Shown: positions 16,575 through 24,020 of the stretch, piece by piece
Layout: every line of letters begins with the position of its first letter
Position numbering within the stretch: the stretch's first letter is position 1
Assembly: GCA_040882265.1 (NCBI GenBank)
Contig: JBBEBO010000055.1
Location: forward strand, 1-36,624
From: Brumimicrobium sp040882265
Lineage (GTDB): Bacteria; Bacteroidota; Bacteroidia; Flavobacteriales_D; Crocinitomicaceae
Length of the DNA: 36,624 bases
Direction of reading: 5' to 3'
Notes under the pieces: model-generated
Told to the model about the DNA's origin: nothing
What the model saw: the letters and a program-made list of their open reading frames with translations, nothing else
Database searches by the model: none
Translations under genes and position numbers: made by a program

Positions 16575-17840
16575 ATGGTGCAGCCTGGAGCAAAAAACTG
16601 GATTGAAAAGTATTTTGAACTAGTTCGAAGCGGAGAAATTGAATTGTTTTTTGATGTGCCTCAAGAGATAACCAAAGAAGAATATTTACACACTACGCTT
16701 TTTCAATCGGGCTTAGTTTTTGGGTTTGCTACTGATTTTATCTATGTTAAAGCAGTCGAAACACAATCTTGGACGCGGGATGAAAAATTAAAACTACTTC
16801 TATTTGAGGGGCTTTTGATGATTTACTTAGCTGAAAGTAACAACTTTAATGAAAAAGAATTTGAGGATTTACTGATAGAGTTTTATGCTCAATACAAAGA
16901 GAAAAGCACATTAAGTGTGTTCCAGCTTTTCACTAAAGAAACGCCAAGAACAAAGCTGGAGAACATACTAAAAAGGCGTGTACACGTTAGAAGAACAATT
17001 AAAAATCAATTATGGGTTAATTATTTATACAATAGTTTAGTGTTTCTTGATGTTTTAGCCTTCAGGCAGTTTTTACTTAAAGGAAAACATTTAGAAGACA
17101 CTTACAGCAAATTTGCAATGGGTGTTTTAAACACAGTTGGGGTTGCCTCTCAGGCAGATGGCATAATAGAATCTCAAGAACAAACGATTTTAGATGTTTT
17201 TACAGCTTCGGCAAACATTGATGAAGATCAAAAAAAACGTTTTAGAACGAGTGTTTTTGATGAAAAACTATCATTGTCAAACATTATCCTTCCCGACGAA
17301 AAAGATCTGTTGTACAAATATTATTTGATTGACATAGCAACGATGACTGTACATTCTGATTTGGCTGCGCTCGATAGTGAAATCATTTTTTTATATGAAC
17401 TCTGCAACTATTTGGGTGTTGAATCAGAAAAATTACATGAGATTATCATTTTAATAGAGGGTTTTGTTATAGAAAACAGTCATAAAGTGACTTTTTTAAG
17501 AGAGTCATCTTCTTATGATCAACTCTATGGTAATTTTTCAAAACGTTGGATAAAAATACTCGGTAGAAACAAGGATAAGTTCATTGAAGAGCTAAGAGAA
17601 AGCAAAGAGCTAATTTCTTTGGTTAACAAATCCTTAAAAGAGGAATTGACCAATGAGGAAAAAGAAAAAGTAAAAACACAGTTTAGAGATTTAGCAAAAT
17701 CAATGCCCGCACTTGCAATTTTTATGCTACCAGGAGGGATGCTTATTTTGCCAATAATTTTAAAAATCATTCCAGACTTAATTCCTTCAGCGTTTAAAGG
17801 AAACGAAACAAAAAAAGATCAAGATCAGGATGAGGTTTAA
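16575..17840 (+). CDS. LETM1-related protein with TerB-like middle domain
   Basis: 421 residues, no signal peptide. The C-terminal 60 residues contain SMPALAIFMLPGGMLILP and IIPDLIPSAF, which resemble the LETM1 domain of mitochondrial ion-homeostasis proteins. The middle (about 185-290) has a TerB-like helical pattern with acidic loops (QADGIIESQEQ, SDLAALDSEI). Bacteroidota relatives have been annotated as LETM1-related biofilm-associated proteins; their mechanism is not established. The single hydrophobic segment could anchor the C-terminus in the membrane. It converges on the next gene, overlapping by the stop tetranucleotide TTAA (17837-17840). Confidence 0.75.
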   Translation: MVQPGAKNWIEKYFELVRSGEIELFFDVPQEITKEEYLHTTLFQSGLVFGFATDFIYVKAVETQSWTRDEKLKLLLFEGLLMIYLAESNNFNEKEFEDLLIEFYAQYKEKSTLSVFQLFTKETPRTKLENILKRRVHVRRTIKNQLWVNYLYNSLVFLDVLAFRQFLLKGKHLEDTYSKFAMGVLNTVGVASQADGIIESQEQTILDVFTASANIDEDQKKRFRTSVFDEKLSLSNIILPDEKDLLYKYYLIDIATMTVHSDLAALDSEIIFLYELCNYLGVESEKLHEIIILIEGFVIENSHKVTFLRESSSYDQLYGNFSKRWIKILGRNKDKFIEELRESKELISLVNKSLKEELTNEEKEKVKTQFRDLAKSMPALAIFMLPGGMLILPIILKIIPDLIPSAFKGNETKKDQDQDEV

Positions 17841-18433
17841 GCAGGATCTATCTGTGATACACTTTTGATGGATGTAGCCATATAGTCAGTAATAGGTTTT
17901 GGATGCCCTTCTTTGTTTGTGCTGAAAAGGTAATTAATGCCATTAATTGTATGTTGACCTACACAGTGATAGCTCACGTGTTCGGTGCCTACTTTGTCTG
18001 AGTCAACAGATCCATCTACTATTAACGTAGATTTGTAGTAAATAAAATTATCTTTTTCTTCAATATATTCAATGTCATAAATATGAGCGTGGTCTTCGAG
18101 GTTGCTTATATGTTGTTTTAACGCATCATCATCACCCCAGTCTTCAATGTGCATGTGAAAGTTTTGACCAACATATAAATCCCACTGATAGTCATCTTTT
18201 TCGTGTTCTACTCTAGGCTCTGTCGCTGCTCCAATATTTGCGGTAGCGTCAGGAAGATAAATCAGTGCATTTATTTCATACGGAGCCAAGCTAAAGGCCT
18301 CAAATTCATACAATTCATTATTTTCATCCTCATACTTAATGTTCTTGCCATTATCCTCATCAGTTTCTTCTGTACAACTAAAAGTTAAAAAAGTAACTAC
18401 CAAGATGTTTATCAAAAAAAAGTGCTTATTCAT
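17837..18433 (-). CDS. Lipoprotein of unknown function
   Basis: 198 residues with a lipoprotein signal ending in LTFSC (Cys20) and an acidic linker (TEETDEDNGK). The remainder is a compact beta-rich domain containing NALIYLPDATANIG, DYQWDLYVGQNFHMHIEDWGDD and a late VSYHCVGQHTING segment. I recognise no family. It begins about 140 bp from the light-regulator gene and is transcribed divergently, so the two may share regulatory DNA. Confidence 0.75.
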   Translation of the reverse strand: MNKHFFLINILVVTFLTFSCTEETDEDNGKNIKYEDENNELYEFEAFSLAPYEINALIYLPDATANIGAATEPRVEHEKDDYQWDLYVGQNFHMHIEDWGDDDALKQHISNLEDHAHIYDIEYIEEKDNFIYYKSTLIVDGSVDSDKVGTEHVSYHCVGQHTINGINYLFSTNKEGHPKPITDYMATSIKSVSQIDPA

Positions 18434-18510
18434 TGTCTATAAATTTAGTGCGTCGCTTCGAAAATAATAATTTAATTGTTATTTACGCATAATAATGTTT
18501 AAAAAAACAG

Positions 18511-18547
18511 TTTACTTTGCTTTAAGTTGCGCTAAACTTGAAACAAA
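18511..18547 (+). promoter_or_regulatory. Candidate promoter and operator of the MerR/B12 regulator
   Basis: TTTACTTTG (18511-18519) is a near match to the -7 box. Directly downstream lies the inverted repeat AAGTT-N6-AACTT (18524-18539), where a repressor would sit across the start site. The right half continues as AACTTGAAACAAA (18535-18547), and AACTTTAAACAAA recurs at 19595-19607 just before the sigma gene. A second inverted pair, AACAGTTT and AAACTGTT, flanks the site. This is pattern-based inference only. Confidence 0.3.
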
Positions 18548-18572
18548 TACTTCAAAAAACTGTTATTCTTTT

Positions 18573-19430
18573 GTGTTAGTTTACAAAATTAAAGATATCG
18601 AGATTCTAACTGGAATCAAGGCTCACACTTTGAGGGTGTGGGAAAAACGGTATAATCTTTTTAACCCAGAAAGGACAAACACAAAAATTAGAACATATAG
18701 TGATAAAGACTTAAAAAAAGCACTTAATATTTCAGTACTTTATAAAAAGGGATGGAAGATTTCAAAACTAGCCAAGCTGAGTGATGAAGAAATTTCTAAT
18801 GAAGTAATTCAAATATATTCATCTAAAGAAATTTCTAATGTTGTTATAAGCCTTTTAATTCAATCACTTATTGATTTTGATAACATTCGTTTTGAAAGAA
18901 TCCTTAATAATGCTATTTCTAAAGAAGGATTACATTATGCTTATTTCAACTACATACTACCTTTTTTAAAACATGTTGGAGTAATGTGGTCTGTAGGAGC
19001 AATTCAACCAGCACATGAACACTTTGTGTCGAATATAGTTCGCCAAAAAATAATTGCTTCTATTGACGATCTTGAAGAAGAACAAACAGGTGAGGTTGAT
19101 TATGTTTTATATTGTCCAGAGCATGAGTGGCATGAAATCGGTCTTCTTTTTTATTATTATGTTTTAAAAAATAAAGGCTTTAGAGTGCTTTATCTTGGAG
19201 CTTGTTCACCAATAGAGTCCGTTTTAAAAACGACTGACTTATTGAAACCAAAGGCGGTAGTGGCTTCTTTTGTAACATCAATTGATTCAACAAAGCTTGA
19301 GGAGCATCTTGTAGCCGTAAGAAAAAAGTTTAACAACCCAATCTACCTTGGAGGAAGTTATATTGAAGACATTGACTTGTCCAAGTTTAAACAGGTACTC
19401 CACATAAAATCACTTATACCTGTGCAATAA
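18573..19430 (+). CDS. MerR-family regulator with B12-binding light-sensor domain (CarH/LitR type)
   Basis: About 285 residues from the GTG at 18573. A MerR HTH comes first (YKIKDIEILTGIKAHTLRVW), then a helical bundle and a cobalamin-binding Rossmann domain. In this numbering the bundle has Trp139 and Glu149-His150, an exact W-x9-EH motif, and the B12 domain has EWHEIG (His187), the E/DxHxxG motif. These are the features CarH/LitR uses to hold adenosylcobalamin and sense light. Such proteins repress carotenoid genes in the dark. An in-frame ATG at 18495 would add 26 residues unlike the family and would overlap the promoter-like site, so GTG is preferred. It is 182 bp upstream of the sigma-crt-phr operon. 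Confidence 0.88.
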   Translation: MLVYKIKDIEILTGIKAHTLRVWEKRYNLFNPERTNTKIRTYSDKDLKKALNISVLYKKGWKISKLAKLSDEEISNEVIQIYSSKEISNVVISLLIQSLIDFDNIRFERILNNAISKEGLHYAYFNYILPFLKHVGVMWSVGAIQPAHEHFVSNIVRQKIIASIDDLEEEQTGEVDYVLYCPEHEWHEIGLLFYYYVLKNKGFRVLYLGACSPIESVLKTTDLLKPKAVVASFVTSIDSTKLEEHLVAVRKKFNNPIYLGGSYIEDIDLSKFKQVLHIKSLIPVQ

Positions 19431-19554
19431 TCTACACAAATCGTGTATTGTTTCTACACTCTTAATTTTAATTGATTTGTTTTATATTGACGTTATAATT
19501 TTTATAGCATTGATAAACAGTTTTTTATATCTATTTTTTTAAATACATACCATG

Positions 19555-19582
19555 GTAACCATATTGGCACAATATTGTCTAA
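19555..19582 (+). promoter_or_regulatory. Candidate ECF-type promoter of the sigma-crt-phr operon
   Basis: GTAACC (19555-19560) and GTCTAA (19577-19582) are separated by 16 bp, matching the AAC-containing -35 and GTC -10 elements of ECF promoters. It is 30 bp before the ATG of an ECF sigma gene, so autoregulation is likely. The -35 sits in the palindrome TACCATGGTA and the -10 in ACAATATTGT. A second possibility, TTGATT-N16-TATAAT (19472-19499), resembles a housekeeping promoter of other phyla. Confidence 0.5.
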
Positions 19583-19612
19583 TATAAATCAAACAACTTT
19601 AAACAAAATAAT

Positions 19613-20125
19613 ATGTCTACAATAGAATTTAACAACACGCTTACGTCAATGGAGTCCTATTTAATGGCTTTTGCGATGAATTACACTAAAAATGTGGAAG
19701 ACGCAAGAGATCTTACGCAAGAAACCATGCTTAAAGCTATTCGCTATCGTGATTATTATACTCCGAAAACAAATTTCAAAGCATGGATCTTTACGATTAT
19801 GCGTAATATTTTTATCAATCAATATAGAAGAAAGGTAAAATCAAAGACAATTTTTGATAATTCAACGGATTTATTTCTGTTAAACAGCTCCACTGAAAAG
19901 CGCGATTCTCCTTATAACCACATAACTAACGAAGAAATTCAAAAACAATTAGAAAAGTTAAGTGAAGAGTATAAAGCGCCGTTTGAAATGCATTACTTAG
20001 GGTTTAAATACAAAGAAATCGCAGAAAAATTAGATATACCTATTGGAACGGTAAAAAGTCGTATATTCATAGCCCGAAAGAAGTTAATGGATTTATTGCC
20101 TGATTATCGTTATTCAAATAATTAA
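19613..20125 (+). CDS. ECF RNA polymerase sigma factor
   Basis: 170 residues, the size of an ECF factor. Region 2 (about 15-75) holds DARDLTQETMLKAIRY and FKAWIFTIMRNIFINQYRR; region 4 (about 107-160) holds the HTH FKYKEIAEKLDIPIGTVKSR. It should direct RNA polymerase to the carotenoid/photolyase promoter and probably its own. No anti-sigma gene is adjacent, so control is likely by the MerR/B12 protein upstream. The stop overlaps the crtI start by one base (TAATG), which couples translation and places it at the head of the operon. Linked MerR-ECF-crt arrangements are recurrent in Bacteroidota. Confidence 0.93.
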   Translation: MSTIEFNNTLTSMESYLMAFAMNYTKNVEDARDLTQETMLKAIRYRDYYTPKTNFKAWIFTIMRNIFINQYRRKVKSKTIFDNSTDLFLLNSSTEKRDSPYNHITNEEIQKQLEKLSEEYKAPFEMHYLGFKYKEIAEKLDIPIGTVKSRIFIARKKLMDLLPDYRYSNN

Positions 20126-21627
20126 TGAAAAAAAGGATTACAGTTATAGGAAGTGGAGTTGCGGGATTGTCATGTGCTAGCTTTTTAGCAAAAGAAGGTC
20201 ACGCTGTAACGTTAATAGAAAAAAACGACTCCATTGGAGGACGTGCTAGAAAATTTGAGTCTGATGGTTTTGTTTTTGATATGGGTCCTAGTTGGTACTG
20301 GATGCCTGATGTTTTTGAACGATTCTATAACCAGTTTGGGTATAAAACCGAAGATTTCTATGATTTAAAACGGTTAGACCCAAGCTATAGAGTTTTTTGG
20401 CAAGACGATTCACATGATGATGTTCCGGCTAACCTTGAAGAGTTTTATGCTTGGTTTGAAAAGTTAGAGCCGGGTAGTTCTAAAAAACTAGATAAGTTTT
20501 TAAAAGAAGCTTCATATAAATATGATGTTGGAATAAATGATTTGGTTCATAAACCAAGCTTAAAATCAACTGAATTTGCTGACATTAGAATAGCGAAAGG
20601 GGTTTTTAAAATGCATTTGTTTTCTTCCTTTTCAAAGTATATTAGAAAATATTTTAAGCATCCTAAAATTATAGAGTTACTTGAATTTCCAATTCTTTTT
20701 TTGGGAGCCATGCCTAAAGACACTCCCGCACTTTATTCATTGATGAATTATGCTGACATAAAACTCGGAACATGGTATCCGATGGGAGGAATGTACAAAA
20801 TCATTGAAGCATTTGAAAAAATTGCAGTAGCCCAAGGCGTAACTATTTTAACAGAACAAGAAGCGGTTGGTTTTACTTTAAAAGAGAACACAATTATCAA
20901 CACAAATATTAAGAACAGAACATCGATTGAAGCAGACTTTATTGTTTCAGGTGCAGACTATGAACACACAGATCAACAGCTTGCAAAAGGCAAATCAAAT
21001 TATTCAAAATCATATTGGGACTCTAGACTCATGGCTCCTTCATCGCTTTTGTTTTATTTAGGAGTTGATAAAAAAATTGATAATTTGATTCATCATAACT
21101 TATTTTTTGATGAAGATTTTCAACAGCATGCGAAAGAGATCTATAAAACACCTTCTTGGCCGTCAGCACCTCTTTTTTATGCGTGTTGTCCCTCAAAAAC
21201 AGACGATTCCGTTGCTCCAGTTGGAAAAGAAAACTTATTTTTGCTCATACCATTAGCCCCAGACTTGGAAGACAGTGATGAGCTAAGGGAGAAGTACTAT
21301 GATTTAATTATGGAAAGGCTTGAAAAACATACTAAGACTAAAATAAAAGACGCAATCATATATAAAAGAAGTTATTGTCTTTCCGATTTTAAAAATGACT
21401 ATCATGCTTTTAAAGGAAATGCGTATGGTCTTGCAAATACATTGAAACAAACAGCTTTTCTGAAACCTAAAATTAAAAGTAAAAAAATTAACAACTTATT
21501 TTATACAGGACAACTTACCACTCCTGGACCAGGTGTGCCACCGAGTATTATTTCTGGTGAAGTTGTTGCAAAAGAAATCCTTAGAACCATCAAAAAACAA
21601 AATACACACCATGAAACAACTGTTTGA
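20125..21627 (+). CDS. crtI: Phytoene desaturase
   Basis: 500 residues, the normal CrtI length. It desaturates phytoene to lycopene (or neurosporene) at the membrane using FAD. The N-terminal dinucleotide fold is VIGSGVAGLSCASFLA followed by EKNDSIGGRARKFESDGF. The C-terminal FAD motif is FYTGQLTTPGPGVPPSIISG. It is one of two key carotenoid genes in this unit. The 3' end overlaps crtB by 17 bp. Which of the two CrtI-like activities (phytoene desaturase or 3',4'-desaturase CrtD) applies cannot be proven from sequence, but adjacency to crtB favours phytoene desaturase. Confidence 0.95.
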   Translation: MKKRITVIGSGVAGLSCASFLAKEGHAVTLIEKNDSIGGRARKFESDGFVFDMGPSWYWMPDVFERFYNQFGYKTEDFYDLKRLDPSYRVFWQDDSHDDVPANLEEFYAWFEKLEPGSSKKLDKFLKEASYKYDVGINDLVHKPSLKSTEFADIRIAKGVFKMHLFSSFSKYIRKYFKHPKIIELLEFPILFLGAMPKDTPALYSLMNYADIKLGTWYPMGGMYKIIEAFEKIAVAQGVTILTEQEAVGFTLKENTIINTNIKNRTSIEADFIVSGADYEHTDQQLAKGKSNYSKSYWDSRLMAPSSLLFYLGVDKKIDNLIHHNLFFDEDFQQHAKEIYKTPSWPSAPLFYACCPSKTDDSVAPVGKENLFLLIPLAPDLEDSDELREKYYDLIMERLEKHTKTKIKDAIIYKRSYCLSDFKNDYHAFKGNAYGLANTLKQTAFLKPKIKSKKINNLFYTGQLTTPGPGVPPSIISGEVVAKEILRTIKKQNTHHETTV

Positions 21628-22447
21628 TAATTTATCCTATGAGATAAGTAAACATACAACTAAAAGCTACAGCACAAGCTTTTCTCTTGGAATTCGCTTT
21701 TTAAGTAAGGATTTACATCAACCGATTTATAATATTTATGGGTTTGTAAGATTTGCAGATGAAATTGTAGACTCTTTTCATGAGTTTGATAAATCAACGC
21801 TACTTAAGGAGTTTAAAGAAGAAACATATAAAGCAATAGAACGTAAAATATCACTTAATCCAATTCTGAATGCTTATCAAGAAACAGTGAATAAATATAA
21901 CATTCCGATTGAACTTACGGAGACGTTTCTAAAGAGTATGGAAATGGATTTAGATAAATCAAAATACACTCAAGAGTCGTATGAAGAATATATTTTAGGT
22001 TCTGCAGAGGTCGTGGGATTAATGTGTTTAAAAGTGTTTGTGCGAGGTGATGAAAGAGAGTACAAAAGATTAAGGCCAAGCGCAATGAAACTTGGATCTG
22101 CGTTTCAAAAAATAAATTTTCTACGTGATTTACAAGCGGATTACAACCAACTTGGTAGAACGTATTTTCCCGGAGTTGATATGGTTAATTTTAACAATGC
22201 TGTCAAAGAACGCATTGAAGCAGACATCGAAGCAGATTTTTCTGCTGGATACGAAGGAATAAAACAGCTTCCAAAAAACGCTCGTTTTGGAACATATATG
22301 GCATATATTTATTACTATAAGCTTTTTAAGAAAATTAAAGATACTCCCGCACATGTGGTTTTAAATCAGCGAGTTCGAATTCCAAACAACAAAAAGTATC
22401 GTTTATTTGTTTCTTCTTATGTTAGGCATAGTTTAAACATGGTGTAA
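21611..22447 (+). CDS. crtB: Phytoene synthase
   Basis: 278 residues. It condenses two geranylgeranyl diphosphates to phytoene. The two Asp-rich prenyl-diphosphate motifs are present: DEIVD (Asp50, Asp54) and DLQAD (Asp173, Asp177), the latter in NFLRDLQADYNQLGRTYFP. The ATG at 21611 is preferred over an upstream in-frame ATG at 21533, because the 26 extra residues are the out-of-frame reading of the crtI C-terminus. It overlaps crtI by 17 bp and its stop shares a base with the idi start (TAATG). Confidence 0.95.
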   Translation: MKQLFDNLSYEISKHTTKSYSTSFSLGIRFLSKDLHQPIYNIYGFVRFADEIVDSFHEFDKSTLLKEFKEETYKAIERKISLNPILNAYQETVNKYNIPIELTETFLKSMEMDLDKSKYTQESYEEYILGSAEVVGLMCLKVFVRGDEREYKRLRPSAMKLGSAFQKINFLRDLQADYNQLGRTYFPGVDMVNFNNAVKERIEADIEADFSAGYEGIKQLPKNARFGTYMAYIYYYKLFKKIKDTPAHVVLNQRVRIPNNKKYRLFVSSYVRHSLNMV

Positions 22448-22974
22448 TGGAAAGAAACGAAGTTGTTTTGGTAAATGAAAATGACGAAGTAATTGGAACC
22501 ATGGAAAAACTTCAAGCTCATAAAATGGGATTACTTCACAGGGCTTTTTCGGTTTTTACGTTTAACAAAAAAGATGAAATGTTGATTCATCGAAGAGCAG
22601 TTGATAAATACCATTGTGGGGGATTGTGGTCAAACACGTGTTGTTCGCACCCTTTTCTAGACGAAACACCTATAGATGGAGCTAAACGAAGACTAAATGA
22701 AGAAATGGGATTCACCTGTGAGTTAAGTTTTGTTGACTCTTTCATCTATAAAGTTGCCCTTGATAACGGTTTGATTGAGTATGAGTTTGACCATATATTT
22801 GTAGGAAAATACGATGATGTGCCAAACCCAAATCCAACAGAGGTTGGCGAGTGGAAATATATTTCTATAAATCAGTTATTGAAAGAAATGGACACAAATC
22901 CCAATGCGTTTACATATTGGTTTAAAAAAATTATAAAAGAAAGAATAAGTAACATACAAAAGGCTATACAATGA
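22447..22974 (+). CDS. idi: Isopentenyl-diphosphate delta-isomerase, type I
   Basis: 175 residues, a Nudix-fold enzyme that interconverts IPP and DMAPP to feed isoprenoid chain growth. The catalytic cysteine is Cys66 in SNTCCSHP, the Nudix-like helix is GAKRRLNEEMGF, and the catalytic glutamate is Glu113 in YEFDHIF. Its presence in the carotenoid unit fits a light-induced demand for precursors. The start overlaps the crtB stop and the stop overlaps the next start by ATGA. Confidence 0.95.
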   Translation: MERNEVVLVNENDEVIGTMEKLQAHKMGLLHRAFSVFTFNKKDEMLIHRRAVDKYHCGGLWSNTCCSHPFLDETPIDGAKRRLNEEMGFTCELSFVDSFIYKVALDNGLIEYEFDHIFVGKYDDVPNPNPTEVGEWKYISINQLLKEMDTNPNAFTYWFKKIIKERISNIQKAIQ

Positions 22975-23375
22975 TTAAAGTAGGACGTCGCACAACTTTT
23001 AATGCCGCACACAGACTGCACAATCCAAACTGGTCTAATGAGAAAAACACTAGCGTTTTTGGAAAATGTAATTCTCCAAATTACCACGGACACAATTACA
23101 CGCTTGAAACTTGGATTGAAGGTGAGGTTGACCCAGAAACAGGATATATTATCGATTTAAGTGAATTAAAAAAAATCATTAAAGATGAGGTCGAAGAACC
23201 TTTTGACCATAGAAATTTGAACCTTGATGTACCAGAATTTAAGACGCTTAATCCAACTGTAGAAAATATTGCCAAAGTGATTTATGGTAAACTTGAAAAA
23301 AGATTATCAAAATTTAAATTAACGATAAGGCTTTATGAAACAGAAAATAATTTTGTTGAATACACTAAATCTTAA
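22971..23375 (+). CDS. 6-pyruvoyl-tetrahydropterin synthase-type pterin enzyme
   Basis: 134 residues. Zinc ligands His14, His39 and His41 are seen in NAAHRL and YHGHNY. The catalytic set Cys33 (FGKCNSPN), Asp79-His80 (PFDHRNL) and the pterin-anchoring Glu123 (LYETENN) is complete. The FGKCNxPN and LYETENN stretches resemble the animal PTPS (tetrahydrobiopterin) form more than classical QueD. It acts on dihydroneopterin triphosphate. No queuosine gene is nearby; instead it is fused by ATGA to idi and followed by flavin reductase and photolyase genes, so a role in pterin supply for light responses is plausible but unproven. Confidence 0.88.
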   Translation: MIKVGRRTTFNAAHRLHNPNWSNEKNTSVFGKCNSPNYHGHNYTLETWIEGEVDPETGYIIDLSELKKIIKDEVEEPFDHRNLNLDVPEFKTLNPTVENIAKVIYGKLEKRLSKFKLTIRLYETENNFVEYTKS

Positions 23376-23381
23376 ATAAGT

Positions 23382-24020
23382 TTGAAAAAGTTAAACACAG
23401 CTGATTTTGACAAACTGGAAAAGCGTTATCGATCCCAATTAATTAACAGTATTAGTGGAGTAAAAAGCGGAAACTTAATAGGAACTAAAAACATAGAAGG
23501 ACAGACAAATTTAGCTGTATTCAACTCTGTTGTTCACATCGGGTCAGACCCTGCTTTAATTGCGTTTATTCAACGCCCCACCACTGTTGAACGTCACACT
23601 TACGAAAACATTATTGCAACTGAAAAGTATACAATCAATGCAATTCATCATGAAATAATTTACCAAGCACATCAAACCGCCGCTCGATACATGCGGGAAG
23701 AAAGCGAATTTGATGAAACATCGCTTGAAACGGAATATTTAGATGATTTTTTCGCTCCTTTTGTTAAAGGGTCGCCTTTGCAGTTCTCACTAAAACTTGA
23801 AGAAGAAATTTCAATTAAGACCAATGACACGAAACTGATTATTGGCCGTGTTGAGTCGCTATACTTTGACGAAAAACTACTTGAAAAAGATGGAAGCCTT
23901 TCACTTGATAAAGGAAGCATCAATGCTATTCTGGGTTTAGACACTTACTTGTCAATTAAAAAAACGGCAAAACTAAGTTATGCAAAACCAGACCGACCCT
24001 TAAAAAATCTTTTAAAATGA
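23382..24020 (+). CDS. Flavin reductase-like FMN-binding protein
   Basis: 212 residues with the flavin reductase-like split-barrel pattern: NLIGTKNIEGQTNLAVFNSVVHIGSDPALI-type strands near the N-terminus, PTTVERHTYENI, and a late LIIGRVESLYFDE strand. Members bind FMN and often reduce free flavin with NAD(P)H. The start is TTG (23382) six bases after the previous stop; no in-frame ATG is available close by. The ORF overlaps the photolyase start by ATGA. A supply or reduction of FAD for photolyase is an attractive inference only. Confidence 0.8.
   Translation: MKKLNTADFDKLEKRYRSQLINSISGVKSGNLIGTKNIEGQTNLAVFNSVVHIGSDPALIAFIQRPTTVERHTYENIIATEKYTINAIHHEIIYQAHQTAARYMREESEFDETSLETEYLDDFFAPFVKGSPLQFSLKLEEEISIKTNDTKLIIGRVESLYFDEKLLEKDGSLSLDKGSINAILGLDTYLSIKKTAKLSYAKPDRPLKNLLK

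Noticed and set aside
21533..21610. In-frame ATG 78 bases upstream of crtB
   Set aside because: The added residues are only the crtI C-terminus in another frame; the family start is at 21611.
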